A DNA stretch of 37,709 nucleotides from the NCBI GenBank assembly GCA_001898995.1, contig MKVZ01000017.1, positions 178,225 to 215,933 of the forward strand, given 5' to 3'. How positions within the stretch are numbered: the first letter of the stretch is position 1; each line of letters starts with the position of its first letter. Shown here in pieces: positions 26,412-34,822 of the stretch. The stretch comes from Rhizobiales bacterium 63-22. GTDB lineage: Bacteria; Pseudomonadota; Alphaproteobacteria; Rhizobiales; Rhizobiaceae. Both the position numbers and the translations under genes were made by a program. The notes below the pieces were generated by a model. The model had not been told where the DNA came from. It saw nothing but the letters and a program-made list of their open reading frames with translations, and ran no database searches.

Positions 26412-28029
26412 GTTTGACCCAGTCCTCATAGCAGGCTGCAAAGCTGCCCTGCACGACATTTTCGATCCCGAGTTGCCACGCCTGCGAAAGCGAGCCCCGC
26501 AGTTGGTCCCTTGTCTTCAGGCCTTCGTCTCCAAACGCGCCAGCCGCCAGCCACAGCATTCGTTGCTCGCCGGCGCCTAGATTTTGCCATTGGTTGCGCA
26601 AGCGCGTAAAATTTGGTCGATCTGCCCAATGCCTCCAGCAGTCGATGCAGGCACGCCGGACCGCGGCCGACTTTGTCGTGTCGTAGGTCTGACGAACAAA
26701 AACACCGCGAAGGTCGGTTCTGACGAATCGAAGCGCCCTTAGGAAGTGCAACATGTTGGCTTCGGGAACGAGCAGATGTCTCCCTCCACTAGGGATTTCA
26801 TCGAGCAGAGTGTCGATCGCGGCGAAAATCGATGCGAACTGGTCGTTCGACCTGACGGCGTATACTCCGCGCATGATTTTCGACCAGGACGAACGAAACG
26901 AATCCAGATTTTTGGGATCGAGGAGCGTTGTACACAATTGAACTGCAACATCCGGCTCTTGAAACTTGAGCGCACGACCGATCTGCGCAAGCACAAAGGC
27001 ATCAGGCTGCGACTTTTCCCGCTCGAGGTCGAGGAGAAAAGAGATGTCGATCTTGTCGAACGACTGTTTGAGCTTTTCATATTCAGCGCTGGCATTGTCA
27101 GAATATGGATCGAAATGCAGGTCCAGTTCTCGTAAGGCGAGACTAGCATCCTCTCCCTCTCCCAACTGGGCCGAAACAAAATCCTTATAGTGTTTGGCGG
27201 TCAAGATGGTTGTCTTGCTGCGATTGAGTGAGAGGCCATAGTCAGCCAACGCATGCGATAACTCAGAGAGTGCCTTGTAGGCATCTTGCTGCGAGCAGCA
27301 AATCAAGGTGTAGTCATCGACATACCGGTGCCAAATAAGCCCGGCGTCGCTCAAGGACCGGTCGATTGGCGTCATCATCACTTCAGCCAAAATACGCGCG
27401 CATTGACCGCCGACCGGTAGGCCGAAGGAACGGCCTGCCGCCAGCTTGCTTAGAATCCGATCAATCTGCATCGCCAAGGTTGACGACGGCGCCAAATCCT
27501 TAACGACGTTTTCGAGGCGATGGTGATAAATGTGCTCATAGAAACTCGCGACATCGGTTTGGATAACCACCGCGCGATCCTCCTCCAGATCGGGCTCATT
27601 TAATGTTGCGAGTTTGTAGGCTCGCCACGATCGGGCTCGATCGAAGAGGCCAGGTCCCTGGGGAGCGAGCCGATAAGAATGCACCCTGGCGCTCCGGTGT
27701 CCCTCGTTCGCCTCCGCAATCGCTAAACCTAATCCATTCAGATAGAGGTTCCAGAAGGGGTGTATCTTGGTGGTGATTCGGAAGCCATGCGGCCCGGACG
27801 GGACGAGTAAACGTTCTGCCGCAATCGAGAGCCCGTTCATGAAATTGGCTTGCTTCCCAACGGTGCCAGTTTCGACAGCTTGGAACAAGTTTAGGCAGAG
27901 CACCGCGAGATCGGTTGCCTTTTCCTTAATGAATCCCGCATCCAGATCGTAAGGCAACGTATCGTTGTCGCCGCTGTGACCAATCTCAAGCGCGGCTCTT
28001 AAAAAATGATCTTTCTCGACCTTGATCAT
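26401..28029 (-). CDS. Reverse transcriptase of the Abi/UG (defence-associated) kind
   Basis: A 542-residue protein with an active-looking reverse transcriptase domain: VVIQTDVASFYEHI (motif A, D159), GLPVGGQCARILAEV (203-217), HRYVDDYTLIC (catalytic YVDD, 236-239) and GLSLNRSKTTIL. Ahead of it is HPFWNLYLNGLGLAIAEAN with SYRLAPQGPGLFDRARSWRAY, a layout I associate with the UG/Abi RTs used in phage defence rather than group II introns, since no maturase or HNH part follows. About 260 C-terminal residues look entirely helical, as in Abi/DRT proteins. It is followed by an overlapping RecB-like nuclease gene, a combination I cannot assign to a named DRT type. A 367-nt gap precedes it. Retron identity is possible but not favoured. 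Confidence 0.87.
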   Translation of the reverse strand: MIKVEKDHFLRAALEIGHSGDNDTLPYDLDAGFIKEKATDLAVLCLNLFQAVETGTVGKQANFMNGLSIAAERLLVPSGPHGFRITTKIHPFWNLYLNGLGLAIAEANEGHRSARVHSYRLAPQGPGLFDRARSWRAYKLATLNEPDLEEDRAVVIQTDVASFYEHIYHHRLENVVKDLAPSSTLAMQIDRILSKLAAGRSFGLPVGGQCARILAEVMMTPIDRSLSDAGLIWHRYVDDYTLICCSQQDAYKALSELSHALADYGLSLNRSKTTILTAKHYKDFVSAQLGEGEDASLALRELDLHFDPYSDNASAEYEKLKQSFDKIDISFLLDLEREKSQPDAFVLAQIGRALKFQEPDVAVQLCTTLLDPKNLDSFRSSWSKIMRGVYAVRSNDQFASIFAAIDTLLDEIPSGGRHLLVPEANMLHFLRALRFVRTDLRGVFVRQTYDTTKSAAVRRACIDCWRHWADRPNFTRLRNQWQNLGAGEQRMLWLAAGAFGDEGLKTRDQLRGSLSQAWQLGIENVVQGSFAACYEDWVKHAV

Positions 28030-28396
28030 TTACGCCCTTTTCTTGCTCGATATAGGTAGCAAAGGATGCAACCCTCGGCTTCAAGTGTGTTTACAGATAA
28101 TGTATCTGTCGAGTGACGGCAGCACACCGAGCTGGAGCCCTGCCGGATTCAACCGGTGATTAAGAACGCCGGATTAGAAGCAGAGCAAACCCGGTTCCAA
28201 ATGACTGTGGGCGCAAAGCTAGCGTAGGATTAGCGGCCCCGGGACGGCGAAACTGGGTGCGAAAGCAAAAACATTTGCCGCTGCATTCACTTTGTTGACT
28301 GATGCCCGAAATCTGCCGCCTATCAGCGCGTCCTATTCGGCAATCGCATGCGCTCATTTTGCGTACGAGGCCTCCATCTTTTGCGTTAGCTACTTT
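28030..28396 (-). other. 367-nt gap ahead of the reverse transcriptase gene; candidate non-coding RNA
   Basis: No open frame of note lies between the OLD-family gene and the reverse transcriptase gene. Read on the minus strand the region has several possible stems: the perfect ACAGATA-CAT-TATCTGT hairpin (28093-28109), two direct copies of AATCCGGC (near 28143 and 28170) and a CCGGTT/AACCGG-type pairing between them. Retrons and some defence RTs (for example DRT2 and DRT9) have a structured RNA template directly upstream of the RT gene, so this is where one would lie. The promoter of the RT operon should also be here. Structure has not been computed. Confidence 0.4.
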
Positions 28397-30241
28397 TCAG
28401 ACGCCTAGCTTCTGCAGCACAGCGTCAAGCACTTCAAGGTGAGAAACTGCAATCGGTTCGAGCTGCGCCTTAGGCAGGCCGACTATGTAATCGGCCCAGT
28501 CGGATTTGGCGGTGCTGCCTTGAGCATCGTTCACTCTTCGCTCGAAGTATATTCGCCAAGCATCGTCCAAAAGATCGCTTAGTCGTTCGTCCTCTACGGC
28601 AAGGCGCTGCAGCAGAGGCTCGCTAAAAAGCCCCTTTTTTTGCCGCGCCGTCAGCCAACCTTGCTGCTCGGCGTAGTCCCAAACCTGTGGCGGCCAAAGC
28701 TCCTCGAGACACACGGGAACGGTGACGCCGAGTTCACATGCTGCGGCGAGGTGGGGAGGTTGAGCTAGTCTGAAGAGCGAGACGTGCTTCCACGCCATCT
28801 CCTCTCGGTCGAAGCGCTCGTACGCGCCGTTTCCCTCAGCATCTGCGTCGATGATCCCTACGGCGCTCCGACGTTGTTGTGAAGGAAGGTGCTTGGTCCG
28901 AAACTCCCAAGATCGCAACATGTTTGTTACATAATTTGCACCAGCTCTAGCCGGAGGTTCGGCGACAAAGACTTGTTCAGCTTGCTCTGGACGGAACAAC
29001 TGTAGCAATCGCCGGAAAACGAGGTAATCGGTCTTCCCTTCTACGAAGAGTGTTGGCAGATTCGCCTGATTGAATTGCTCAAGTTTAGCCCTAAGGTCCG
29101 CCGCCTGTAATGCGGCTTCCGCAAGCGCGGACTGAGCTGCCTCGATATGTGGAGCGATTATAGCCATCGCGCCCATGGACTCATCGAGCGAGACGCTTGC
29201 CTCTGCTGCTGATCTAGCTTCTGTACCCCCGTTTGCGCCATCTTTAGTCAGATGGTAGGCGCTACACAGCCCGCGACCGTTGTCGTCTTTATGCATATTA
29301 TAGAATACTGGCGAGTGTGTAGTGAGGAGTACCTGTGAGAGCTCATCCTCCGCAAGCTTGTAAAAGGCATCTGCCAGGGACTGAGCACGTCGAAATTCCA
29401 GATTGTTCTCAGGCTCTTCATAGGCCCAGATGAAAGTGGGCGCGATACCGGCAGTTTCTCGACTGCGCTCCGCAATGAACTTCAGGATAAGCGGGATATA
29501 GCGTGCCTTGATCCCGTCACCGCGGCTATCCAGCGATATGGACTTCTCGCCCGCGAGGAAATCAAGGCTGCGAAATAGGGGGGTGAGGTCATTAGGCAGA
29601 CTGAGTCGCGAGGCGTCGTTTAACTCTGCGTCAATATCTTGAAGAAGGCCGGACACGGCGTTGGAGATCGCTTCCTCCAGTTGTCCGCTGCTCTGCCTAA
29701 CAGCCTGCTCTGACGCATTGGCAATGACTTGAAAAATGCGGCCACGAAGCGTTTGGAAGAAGTCCGCGCTACGCACTGCTGGCACATACTCAAATTGGAT
29801 ACGTGACAACAAAGAGGGCACACGTGAACGGCCGTCGATGTCGACTACAACCTCATTAAAACCGTTGCCACGCTTCCGCTTTTCGAGGCGAATACCCCAA
29901 TATTCGTCCTCGGCTTGGAGGCCGTCGGCTCGCCAACGTTTGCGCCAGCGGATCAAGTCACCATTGTTCTTGCGATAGGTGGGGGGAAGTTCAAGATCGA
30001 TTTCAACTTCGAACTCTGGGGCACGCTTTGCTTTCGCCTCTGCAAACCTATTGTAGTCGTCCGAGAAATTGAATGTCGAGTTGGGATTTGTTTCGCCGTT
30101 GAAGAATAGGTTTAGAGCTCGAAGAACGTTAGACTTCCCGCAGTCATTGTCACCAACGATTACAGTAAGGTCTGTTGCATCCATCGTTAAATCTATAATC
30201 GAACGAAAATTCCGTATCGAAATACGTCTGATCTTCGGCAT
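28397..30241 (-). CDS. OLD-family ATPase/TOPRIM endonuclease
   Basis: A 614-residue single-chain OLD-type protein. The ATPase part has RISIRNFRSII, Walker A GDNDCGKS (residues 30-37), a Walker B-like FIWAYEEPENNLE and VLLTTHSPVFYN. The C-terminal TOPRIM domain has LFVEGKTDYLVFRRLL (metal-binding Glu) and VGIIDADAEGN (DxD). Such proteins are metal-dependent nucleases used in anti-phage systems: P2 OLD alone, or GajA with a helicase (GajB). No UvrD-like helicase gene is adjacent, so Gabija is not supported and a stand-alone OLD is the simplest reading. The ribosome site GGGGGAG precedes ATG 30241. It is first in a leftward defence block with the reverse transcriptase and nuclease. Confidence 0.9.
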   Translation of the reverse strand: MPKIRRISIRNFRSIIDLTMDATDLTVIVGDNDCGKSNVLRALNLFFNGETNPNSTFNFSDDYNRFAEAKAKRAPEFEVEIDLELPPTYRKNNGDLIRWRKRWRADGLQAEDEYWGIRLEKRKRGNGFNEVVVDIDGRSRVPSLLSRIQFEYVPAVRSADFFQTLRGRIFQVIANASEQAVRQSSGQLEEAISNAVSGLLQDIDAELNDASRLSLPNDLTPLFRSLDFLAGEKSISLDSRGDGIKARYIPLILKFIAERSRETAGIAPTFIWAYEEPENNLEFRRAQSLADAFYKLAEDELSQVLLTTHSPVFYNMHKDDNGRGLCSAYHLTKDGANGGTEARSAAEASVSLDESMGAMAIIAPHIEAAQSALAEAALQAADLRAKLEQFNQANLPTLFVEGKTDYLVFRRLLQLFRPEQAEQVFVAEPPARAGANYVTNMLRSWEFRTKHLPSQQRRSAVGIIDADAEGNGAYERFDREEMAWKHVSLFRLAQPPHLAAACELGVTVPVCLEELWPPQVWDYAEQQGWLTARQKKGLFSEPLLQRLAVEDERLSDLLDDAWRIYFERRVNDAQGSTAKSDWADYIVGLPKAQLEPIAVSHLEVLDAVLQKLGV

Positions 30242-30815
30242 ATCTCCCCCAAAAAATCACAGGTTTTGCGATTCCATTCATCGCCCACAATCTCTTTTAG
30301 TGCACGACTAAAAATTGTGGTCAAGCATATCGATTAACCATCTTTAGTCGGATCGAGATGGCCAGCTCTCCAGCCGGCTACCCGTACCTTCGTATTGCGG
30401 CGTGGAGTGATGTAAATACGATGCCAGCTTACGCGACAGCCATCCCAGCTTTGTGCTTCAGAACCCACGTGTCAGCGTCCCCAACCGAGCGGACTCAAGT
30501 CCGGGTTCCAAAGATGGCAGCTTTGAGGAAATATCAGAGTCATCCGAACGGCTGGAATGAAGGCGCAAAGCCGCCTAAGTTGGACAATGTAGGAACTCCA
30601 CTCTGGGCCGAAATCGTGGCCAATACATCGGTTGGCTTTCTGGTGAATGTGTCGTCCGTTGACCGCGAATAGTGATGGGGCGACGAAGTCTTGATGACGT
30701 CAGGCGCTCTCGAATTCGACTGTGATTTTCACCGCGTCGCATCACATGAAGTGGTGCAGATTGATCAAATTATTCGCCAAGCCATGTTTGAGCTATGCGA
30801 GTAATTTAAAGATGA
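30242..30815. other. Region without a supported gene upstream of the OLD-family gene
   Basis: The first about 115 bases should hold the promoter of the leftward OLD gene. A 104-codon plus-strand frame (30358-30672) is open but has no ribosome site, no recognisable domain and ordinary non-coding composition; I do not call it. Around 30690-30810 a plus-strand stretch resembles eroded coding sequence that belongs with the acetyltransferase remnant that follows. Confidence 0.45.
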
Positions 30816-31145
30816 TCATTCCTTTACTCTGCCGTTATTCTTTGCGGAAATCGCTGTATTGGATCGGAGGTTATTGGAGTTGCTGCGTTCTTAGACGAGA
30901 TGCTGACCTGTCTCGATGTCGTGGAGCGCTTCAGGAATTCAGGAATTGGAACTCGCCTTTTGCACAACGCGATGCTCTCCGGCGTTCGAACCTCCTTGAT
31001 CCCCGCCGCCAATGTTCGGATGAAGACATTCTTCCTACACAGAGGATGGTGTGCTGTAAAAGAAACTCCTGCCAAGGGTGGCAATGGAATCTCACGTAAA
31101 GAGATCGTGCGCTATGGAATTCAGAACCAGAAATTAAATTTTTAG
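30816..31145 (+). pseudogene. Remnant of a GNAT-type acetyltransferase
   Basis: Reading from 30816 gives VIGVAAFLDEMLTCLDVV followed by ERFRNSGIGTRLLHNAML and a plausible C-terminal half (FFLHRGW). RNSGIGTRLL matches the acetyl-CoA binding motif A (R/QxxGxG/A) of GNAT enzymes. The N-terminal half is missing: the same frame is closed by a TGA at 30813-30815, and a neighbouring frame upstream carries coding-like sequence with stops, suggesting frameshift decay. A 7-bp hairpin (TATGCTC/GAGCATA, 31152-31171) follows the stop. It is possible, though less likely, that a short protein is made from ATG 30900. Confidence 0.5.
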
Positions 31146-31535
31146 AGAACATATGCTCGAGTCTGAGCATAAATACTCCATACAGGTTCGAAATAATTAC
31201 CTTACGGCTATCCTCTGCGTTTTCAATTCGACTCGTTTGTTTAAATTAATTCTACCTAACGGTGGAATTATATTGCTATGCAAAATCATAAATATTAAAT
31301 GATGAATTATAATTATCAATATTATAAAATATCGAAATTAATATAAATTAAAATTATCAGCATATTATTAAGTTTAAAATTAAAAAGAGTTTACATTAAA
31401 TCATTATAATAATTTTAACAAAATTATGGAATAAAGATTTAAATAAATACAGATTAAAATAAGAATTTCATTTCAAATTATGTAGACAAATTAAATGGAT
31501 GTTATGATTATGGTGAAGTGAAATTGAGGTATTGA
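31146..31535. other. Extremely AT-rich region upstream of the HUH Rep-like gene
   Basis: No gene. From about 31250 to 31500 the sequence is almost only A and T, far from the backbone composition and from the rest of the island. It lies directly before a gene for a probable HUH endonuclease, so it could be a replication origin or unwinding element, or DNA picked up from a low-GC host. A perfect hairpin (31152-31171) lies at its left edge. I see no clear iterons by eye. Confidence 0.45.
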
Positions 31536-32141
31536 ATGATGAATAAAATCGATAAAAAAGAATATAACAATGCGTTGGTAGGATGGTTGCGGAGTATTTT
31601 AAAAGAAAGATACGAGATTGAAAAATCAACATATCAAACGTTTGAGAACTATCTGACATTCAGCTTTTATCTTGTGACAATGGCTTTCAATCAAAGTGAT
31701 ATAGTTGAAAAATACAAATCAGAAGATCGAGAATATGCAGTTGGTGAGGTAGAGCTAAAGCAATTTCGACACCTATATAATCTCATTTGCAGGGAGGCTC
31801 TTGGACGAAAGTACAATAAGTCAATGGATGTTCAAAAGCCTTTAACTGTTGCTTGCATTGATGCAAACGGGTCTCGTTATTGGGGTGAACTTGGAAGTCT
31901 GGATAATATCCATATACACTCTGTTTGGGTAATGAATTCATCGATGAAAGAGAGTTTCGATAAAGTTATCAATGGCGTCTTGGAGAAATCCGGCGGTGCT
32001 ATTGATATCGAGAATGTTGATGTCAGGCGATATACGGGCGATATAGATAAAGTAATATCATATACGATGAAATTTGATGCGTTCTCCAGAGAGAATGGTA
32101 ATTTTGGAGTTACATTTCATATACTTCCAGATCCAATGTAA
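31536..32141 (+). CDS. Probable HUH-type replication endonuclease (Rep-like)
   Basis: A 201-residue protein with low GC and AT-rich codon use. It shows three elements of single-tyrosine HUH enzymes: a hydrophobic strand FSFYLVTMAFN (motif 1-like, 42-52), NIHIHSVWVM with His-Ile-His (motif 2, 126-128) and VISYTMKF with Tyr176 and Lys179 (YxxK, motif 3). Such proteins nick DNA at a specific site and stay bound through the tyrosine, starting rolling-circle replication of plasmids and filamentous phages or transposition. The middle block LGRKYNKS...PLTVACIDANG fits Rep-like folds. I cannot name the exact family. The ribosome site GAGG lies 6 bases before ATG 31536. It stands alone between the AT-rich region and the XRE gene. 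Confidence 0.6.
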   Translation: MMNKIDKKEYNNALVGWLRSILKERYEIEKSTYQTFENYLTFSFYLVTMAFNQSDIVEKYKSEDREYAVGEVELKQFRHLYNLICREALGRKYNKSMDVQKPLTVACIDANGSRYWGELGSLDNIHIHSVWVMNSSMKESFDKVINGVLEKSGGAIDIENVDVRRYTGDIDKVISYTMKFDAFSRENGNFGVTFHILPDPM

Positions 32142-32181
32142 TCACGGAAGATGTATGAAATATACGTAAAATATATGTCTA

Positions 32182-32445
32182 TTAATTTGATTTTCTCCGA
32201 CCCGGCCTTAACGGGGACGGCGGAATGTCAGTCTCAGAGGGCTGATTAAAAAACTGCGATATATGCACATCAAGTGCCTTGGCCAATCGTTCCAGTGTCG
32301 CAACGGTTGGATTGCGCTGACCTCTTTCCAAATACCCAACATACGCCCGTTCGACGCCAGCGATCAACGCTAAGTCATCCTGCGAGATTTGCTGCTCGAC
32401 GCGCAACCTTCGCAAATTCCAGCCAACGAGTTCTTGCGCTTCCAT
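32182..32445 (-). CDS. XRE-family transcriptional regulator
   Basis: An 87-residue repressor-like protein consisting of one Cro/C1-type helix-turn-helix: NLRRLRVEQQISQDDLALIA and GVERAYVGYLERGQRNPT are the two DNA-binding halves, followed by LERLAKALDVHISQFF. No second domain is visible. The likely start is ATG 32445; an in-frame TTG lies two codons earlier. A GTGCAA-N10-TTGCAC inverted repeat abuts the start and suggests autoregulation. It diverges from the zinc-ribbon gene and could control the element's own genes, as XRE proteins of integrated elements often do. Confidence 0.88.
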   Translation of the reverse strand: MEAQELVGWNLRRLRVEQQISQDDLALIAGVERAYVGYLERGQRNPTVATLERLAKALDVHISQFFNQPSETDIPPSPLRPGRRKSN

Positions 32446-32467
32446 GTGCAAAAGAAATCAGTTGCAC
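32446..32467. promoter_or_regulatory. Putative operator at the XRE gene start
   Basis: GTGCAA (32446-32451) and TTGCAC (32462-32467) form a perfect 6-bp inverted repeat with a 10-bp spacer, directly upstream of the XRE start codon. Position and symmetry suit a dimeric Cro/C1-type repressor. Confidence 0.45.
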
Positions 32468-32652
32468 TTGAATGAAACCACGTAATATAGAACCATGAAA
32501 TGTAGCGAGAACGAGCGCGGCAGCGGTTACGAGGGATACGCATGTAAGAACCATCTGTGGCGGCGAGGGATGATCGGGTGATGCCCTTATGGGAGATTTT
32601 GTAGGGGATTGACGATTGCAACGGGGAAATCGGTTTGAGCATGGGGGATTGA

Positions 32653-33360
32653 ATGGCAACGGAGAGCCTTTGGGTTAATTGCCAAGTTTGCGGGAAGAAA
32701 ATTTCAAAATCAGCACGTTCATGTCCCCACTGTGGAGCCCGAAGATCAAAGTTGCGCGCGCTCAAGTGGGTCGGCGTAGGGTTGGTTGCTGTTGTGGCGT
32801 TATCGGCTCTGATCGGTAGGGATGGGCCCAAGTCCAACAGCTCTCAGGCTACGGGTTCTGCTGGTTCAGTTAAGGGTAGCCAGACTGTCCCAAGTATGCC
32901 TGAGCAGCAGAAACGCTTCTTGGCCGAGACGGCTGCGTTTTCTGAGCGATTTTCAACTGCATCGAATGAGTTGCAACAGAGCACTTTGAGGGATGAGAGA
33001 CGTGAATCCATCAAGCAAGTGCTCGGCGAGCAACGTGAAGTAGTTGGCTGGATTGGAACGATCAAGCGTTTGGAAACGAATAGTGAAGGCCGGGCAATTC
33101 TAGCTGTACGTCTTTCTGAAAATACCGATCTGGTGACGTGGAATAACGCACTATTGGATTTAAGCGATGGCACTTTAATCGATAAGGGAACTCCCCTTTT
33201 CGACAGTCTTCGAAATATGTCCGTAGGAGATAAAGTAACCGTTACAGGAACTTTCCTTTCCTCGGACGTCGATTGGGTTCGTGAGAGAAGCATCACTATT
33301 CGCGGCTCGATGATGAATCCAGAGTTCTTGTTTCGATTCCATACCGTTGTTCAACAATAG
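32653..33360 (+). CDS. Zinc-ribbon membrane protein with a C-terminal OB-like domain
   Basis: A 235-residue protein starting with a zinc ribbon (cysteines 10, 13, 24 and 27: CQVC and CPHC), then one membrane helix (WVGVGLVAVVALSALIG, about 39-55), a low-complexity linker and a helical stretch (about 75-125). The last 100 residues (AILAVRLSENTDLVTWNN ... SVGDKVTVTGTFLSSDVDW) look like the small OB-type 'tRNA_anti-like' domain found in membrane-linked proteins of unknown function. GGGGGA precedes the ATG. The next gene, 13 bp downstream, also encodes a zinc-ribbon membrane protein, so the two are an operon. I do not know the function; defence or membrane sensing would be guesses. Confidence 0.75.
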   Translation: MATESLWVNCQVCGKKISKSARSCPHCGARRSKLRALKWVGVGLVAVVALSALIGRDGPKSNSSQATGSAGSVKGSQTVPSMPEQQKRFLAETAAFSERFSTASNELQQSTLRDERRESIKQVLGEQREVVGWIGTIKRLETNSEGRAILAVRLSENTDLVTWNNALLDLSDGTLIDKGTPLFDSLRNMSVGDKVTVTGTFLSSDVDWVRERSITIRGSMMNPEFLFRFHTVVQQ

Positions 33361-33373
33361 AAGGAGATAAACT

Positions 33374-33706
33374 ATGGCAATGATTGCATGCCCGGAATGT
33401 TCACAGAGCGTTAGCGACAGCGCATTCAAATGCCCCAATTGTGGTGTCCAACTGCGGAAACCAAAGCGTAGTTTTATCGGTAAGCTGTTCAAGTGGACGT
33501 TTATTGGATTCAATGCGCTGATGGCGATTTCGCTCATTTGGGGATTCGGATCGGCATCACAGGGATACGATCAGCTTTCCGGTAGCGAACAGACTGCCGC
33601 GGCCGTTGGGACAGGAATTGGCGTAATGATGATCGTCTCCATATGGGTAATCGGTAGTATAATTCTTGGAATGTTTGTTCTTTTCACCCGTCCAAAATCA
33701 TCATGA
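33374..33706 (+). CDS. Zinc-ribbon protein with two membrane helices
   Basis: A 110-residue protein with an N-terminal zinc ribbon (cysteines 6, 9, 20 and 23: CPECS and CPNCG), a basic linker and two hydrophobic helices (about 41-60 and 79-104). Very good ribosome site (AAGGAG) 7 bases before ATG 33374. The second gene of a pair with the preceding zinc-ribbon protein; both begin with the same type of ribbon, so the products may meet at the membrane with their ribbons in the cytoplasm. No family with known function is recognised. Confidence 0.75.
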   Translation: MAMIACPECSQSVSDSAFKCPNCGVQLRKPKRSFIGKLFKWTFIGFNALMAISLIWGFGSASQGYDQLSGSEQTAAAVGTGIGVMMIVSIWVIGSIILGMFVLFTRPKSS

Positions 33707-33780
33707 TCGTCGGAGGACGGGCGGTAATGTCGAGGTCTTTTTCATACTGAATCATGTTGATCTGATTCCATCCATGATGG

Positions 33781-34764
33781 ATGAACATAGTCATGGTGTT
33801 TCAGTTAAAGTCAGCAGAAAAAGAAAATAACAGGCGTATTCCAGATCTCGTTGATTATATCGCAGGGGATTTCTCTTCATCTATATGGGCAATATGGGCG
33901 AGGGGGAATCTCAGCGAATATTTGATGGCGACGACGGCACAACGGCATGTTTGGCATGCCGTTCTCGCTGCTTCCAAGAGTGATTTGTCACCATTATCGG
34001 AGATGCGGGAATGGCTGATAGAGAGTAAATCCAAGGACTTATTGGCTAAAGCTTTCGGAACCTGTCCGGCAGGAATGGTTCGCTTGCTTTCAAAGTTAGG
34101 TCCTCGTGCAGAATCGGCGGAATTTTATCGAGAGGTCCATGCAGCATTAAACCGTAACGATGTTCTCTCCAGAATTTTGCAACATGCGAGAACGATCGAT
34201 CCTCAATTGGTTTCTCAAATAGCTTATCTACCCACCGACAAACTTACTGTGCATATGGCAAGTCACGCGCTTCGGCATAATGTTCGTGATATAGATCTGA
34301 AAGAATTGTCTTGGTTATGCAGGCGTATTGCAAAATTCGATCAGTCTGGAGAGATTTTGGCTGCGATTTCCAGATCGGGTAATCCGCTTCTGACAGTGCG
34401 CAAGGCGATTGTGAACCTTCCATTTCCTGACGCTCCATGGACAGTTCAACATCTGAAACCGATTAGTTCGGTAGGTGAACTGTGTCGTGTTGCGAAGCAG
34501 ATGGATAATTGTCTTGTCGATCATGATCAGCTTTATTCCTCTTGTATCGAAGTTCAGTCGGGTATCGCTTATTATTTCGAGACCTTGGGAAACGATCATC
34601 TTCTGGTGAAGTTCAGCAAGTTTTCTGCGTTGGGATGGTATCTTGACGAATGTCGCGGATACCAAAATCGTAGACCAACCATAGAGGAAATTGGAAATAT
34701 AACTGAAGCGTTATATCACTTGGATAATGTATGGTGTAGACGATTGAATTATAAACTGAGGTAG
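33781..34764 (+). CDS. Hypothetical protein with a PcfJ-like C-terminal region
   Basis: A 327-residue, probably soluble protein. The first 210 residues are helical, without a motif I know. The C-terminal part (AKQMDNCLVDHDQLYSSCIE, a short beta segment AYYFETLGNDHLLVKFSK, then LDECRGYQNRRPT) follows the pattern of PcfJ-like proteins: a conserved cysteine, a variable linker and a glycine/asparagine turn. PcfJ proteins are found on conjugative plasmids and other mobile elements; their role is not well known. The start at 33781 has a weak ribosome site, and an in-frame ATG at 33793 is an alternative. Composition is lower in GC than the backbone. Confidence 0.55.
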   Translation: MNIVMVFQLKSAEKENNRRIPDLVDYIAGDFSSSIWAIWARGNLSEYLMATTAQRHVWHAVLAASKSDLSPLSEMREWLIESKSKDLLAKAFGTCPAGMVRLLSKLGPRAESAEFYREVHAALNRNDVLSRILQHARTIDPQLVSQIAYLPTDKLTVHMASHALRHNVRDIDLKELSWLCRRIAKFDQSGEILAAISRSGNPLLTVRKAIVNLPFPDAPWTVQHLKPISSVGELCRVAKQMDNCLVDHDQLYSSCIEVQSGIAYYFETLGNDHLLVKFSKFSALGWYLDECRGYQNRRPTIEEIGNITEALYHLDNVWCRRLNYKLR

Positions 34765-34822
34765 CGGGTGCGAAGGTAGAAACTCCTTTTGGAATTCAAC
34801 ACTGGAAAAGAAAGTGAATTGG

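Noticed and set aside
26401..28029. Group II intron or retron identity for the reverse transcriptase
   Set aside because: No maturase or HNH domain, no intron ends, and no recognisable msr-msd inverted repeat pair by eye; the N-terminal and helical C-terminal parts fit UG/Abi RTs better. Retron cannot be fully excluded.
28397..30241. Gabija (GajA) identity for the OLD-family protein
   Set aside because: No GajB-like UvrD helicase gene is adjacent on either side.
30358..30672. 104-codon plus-strand frame upstream of the OLD-family gene
   Set aside because: No ribosome site, no domain, and it lies where the OLD promoter should be.
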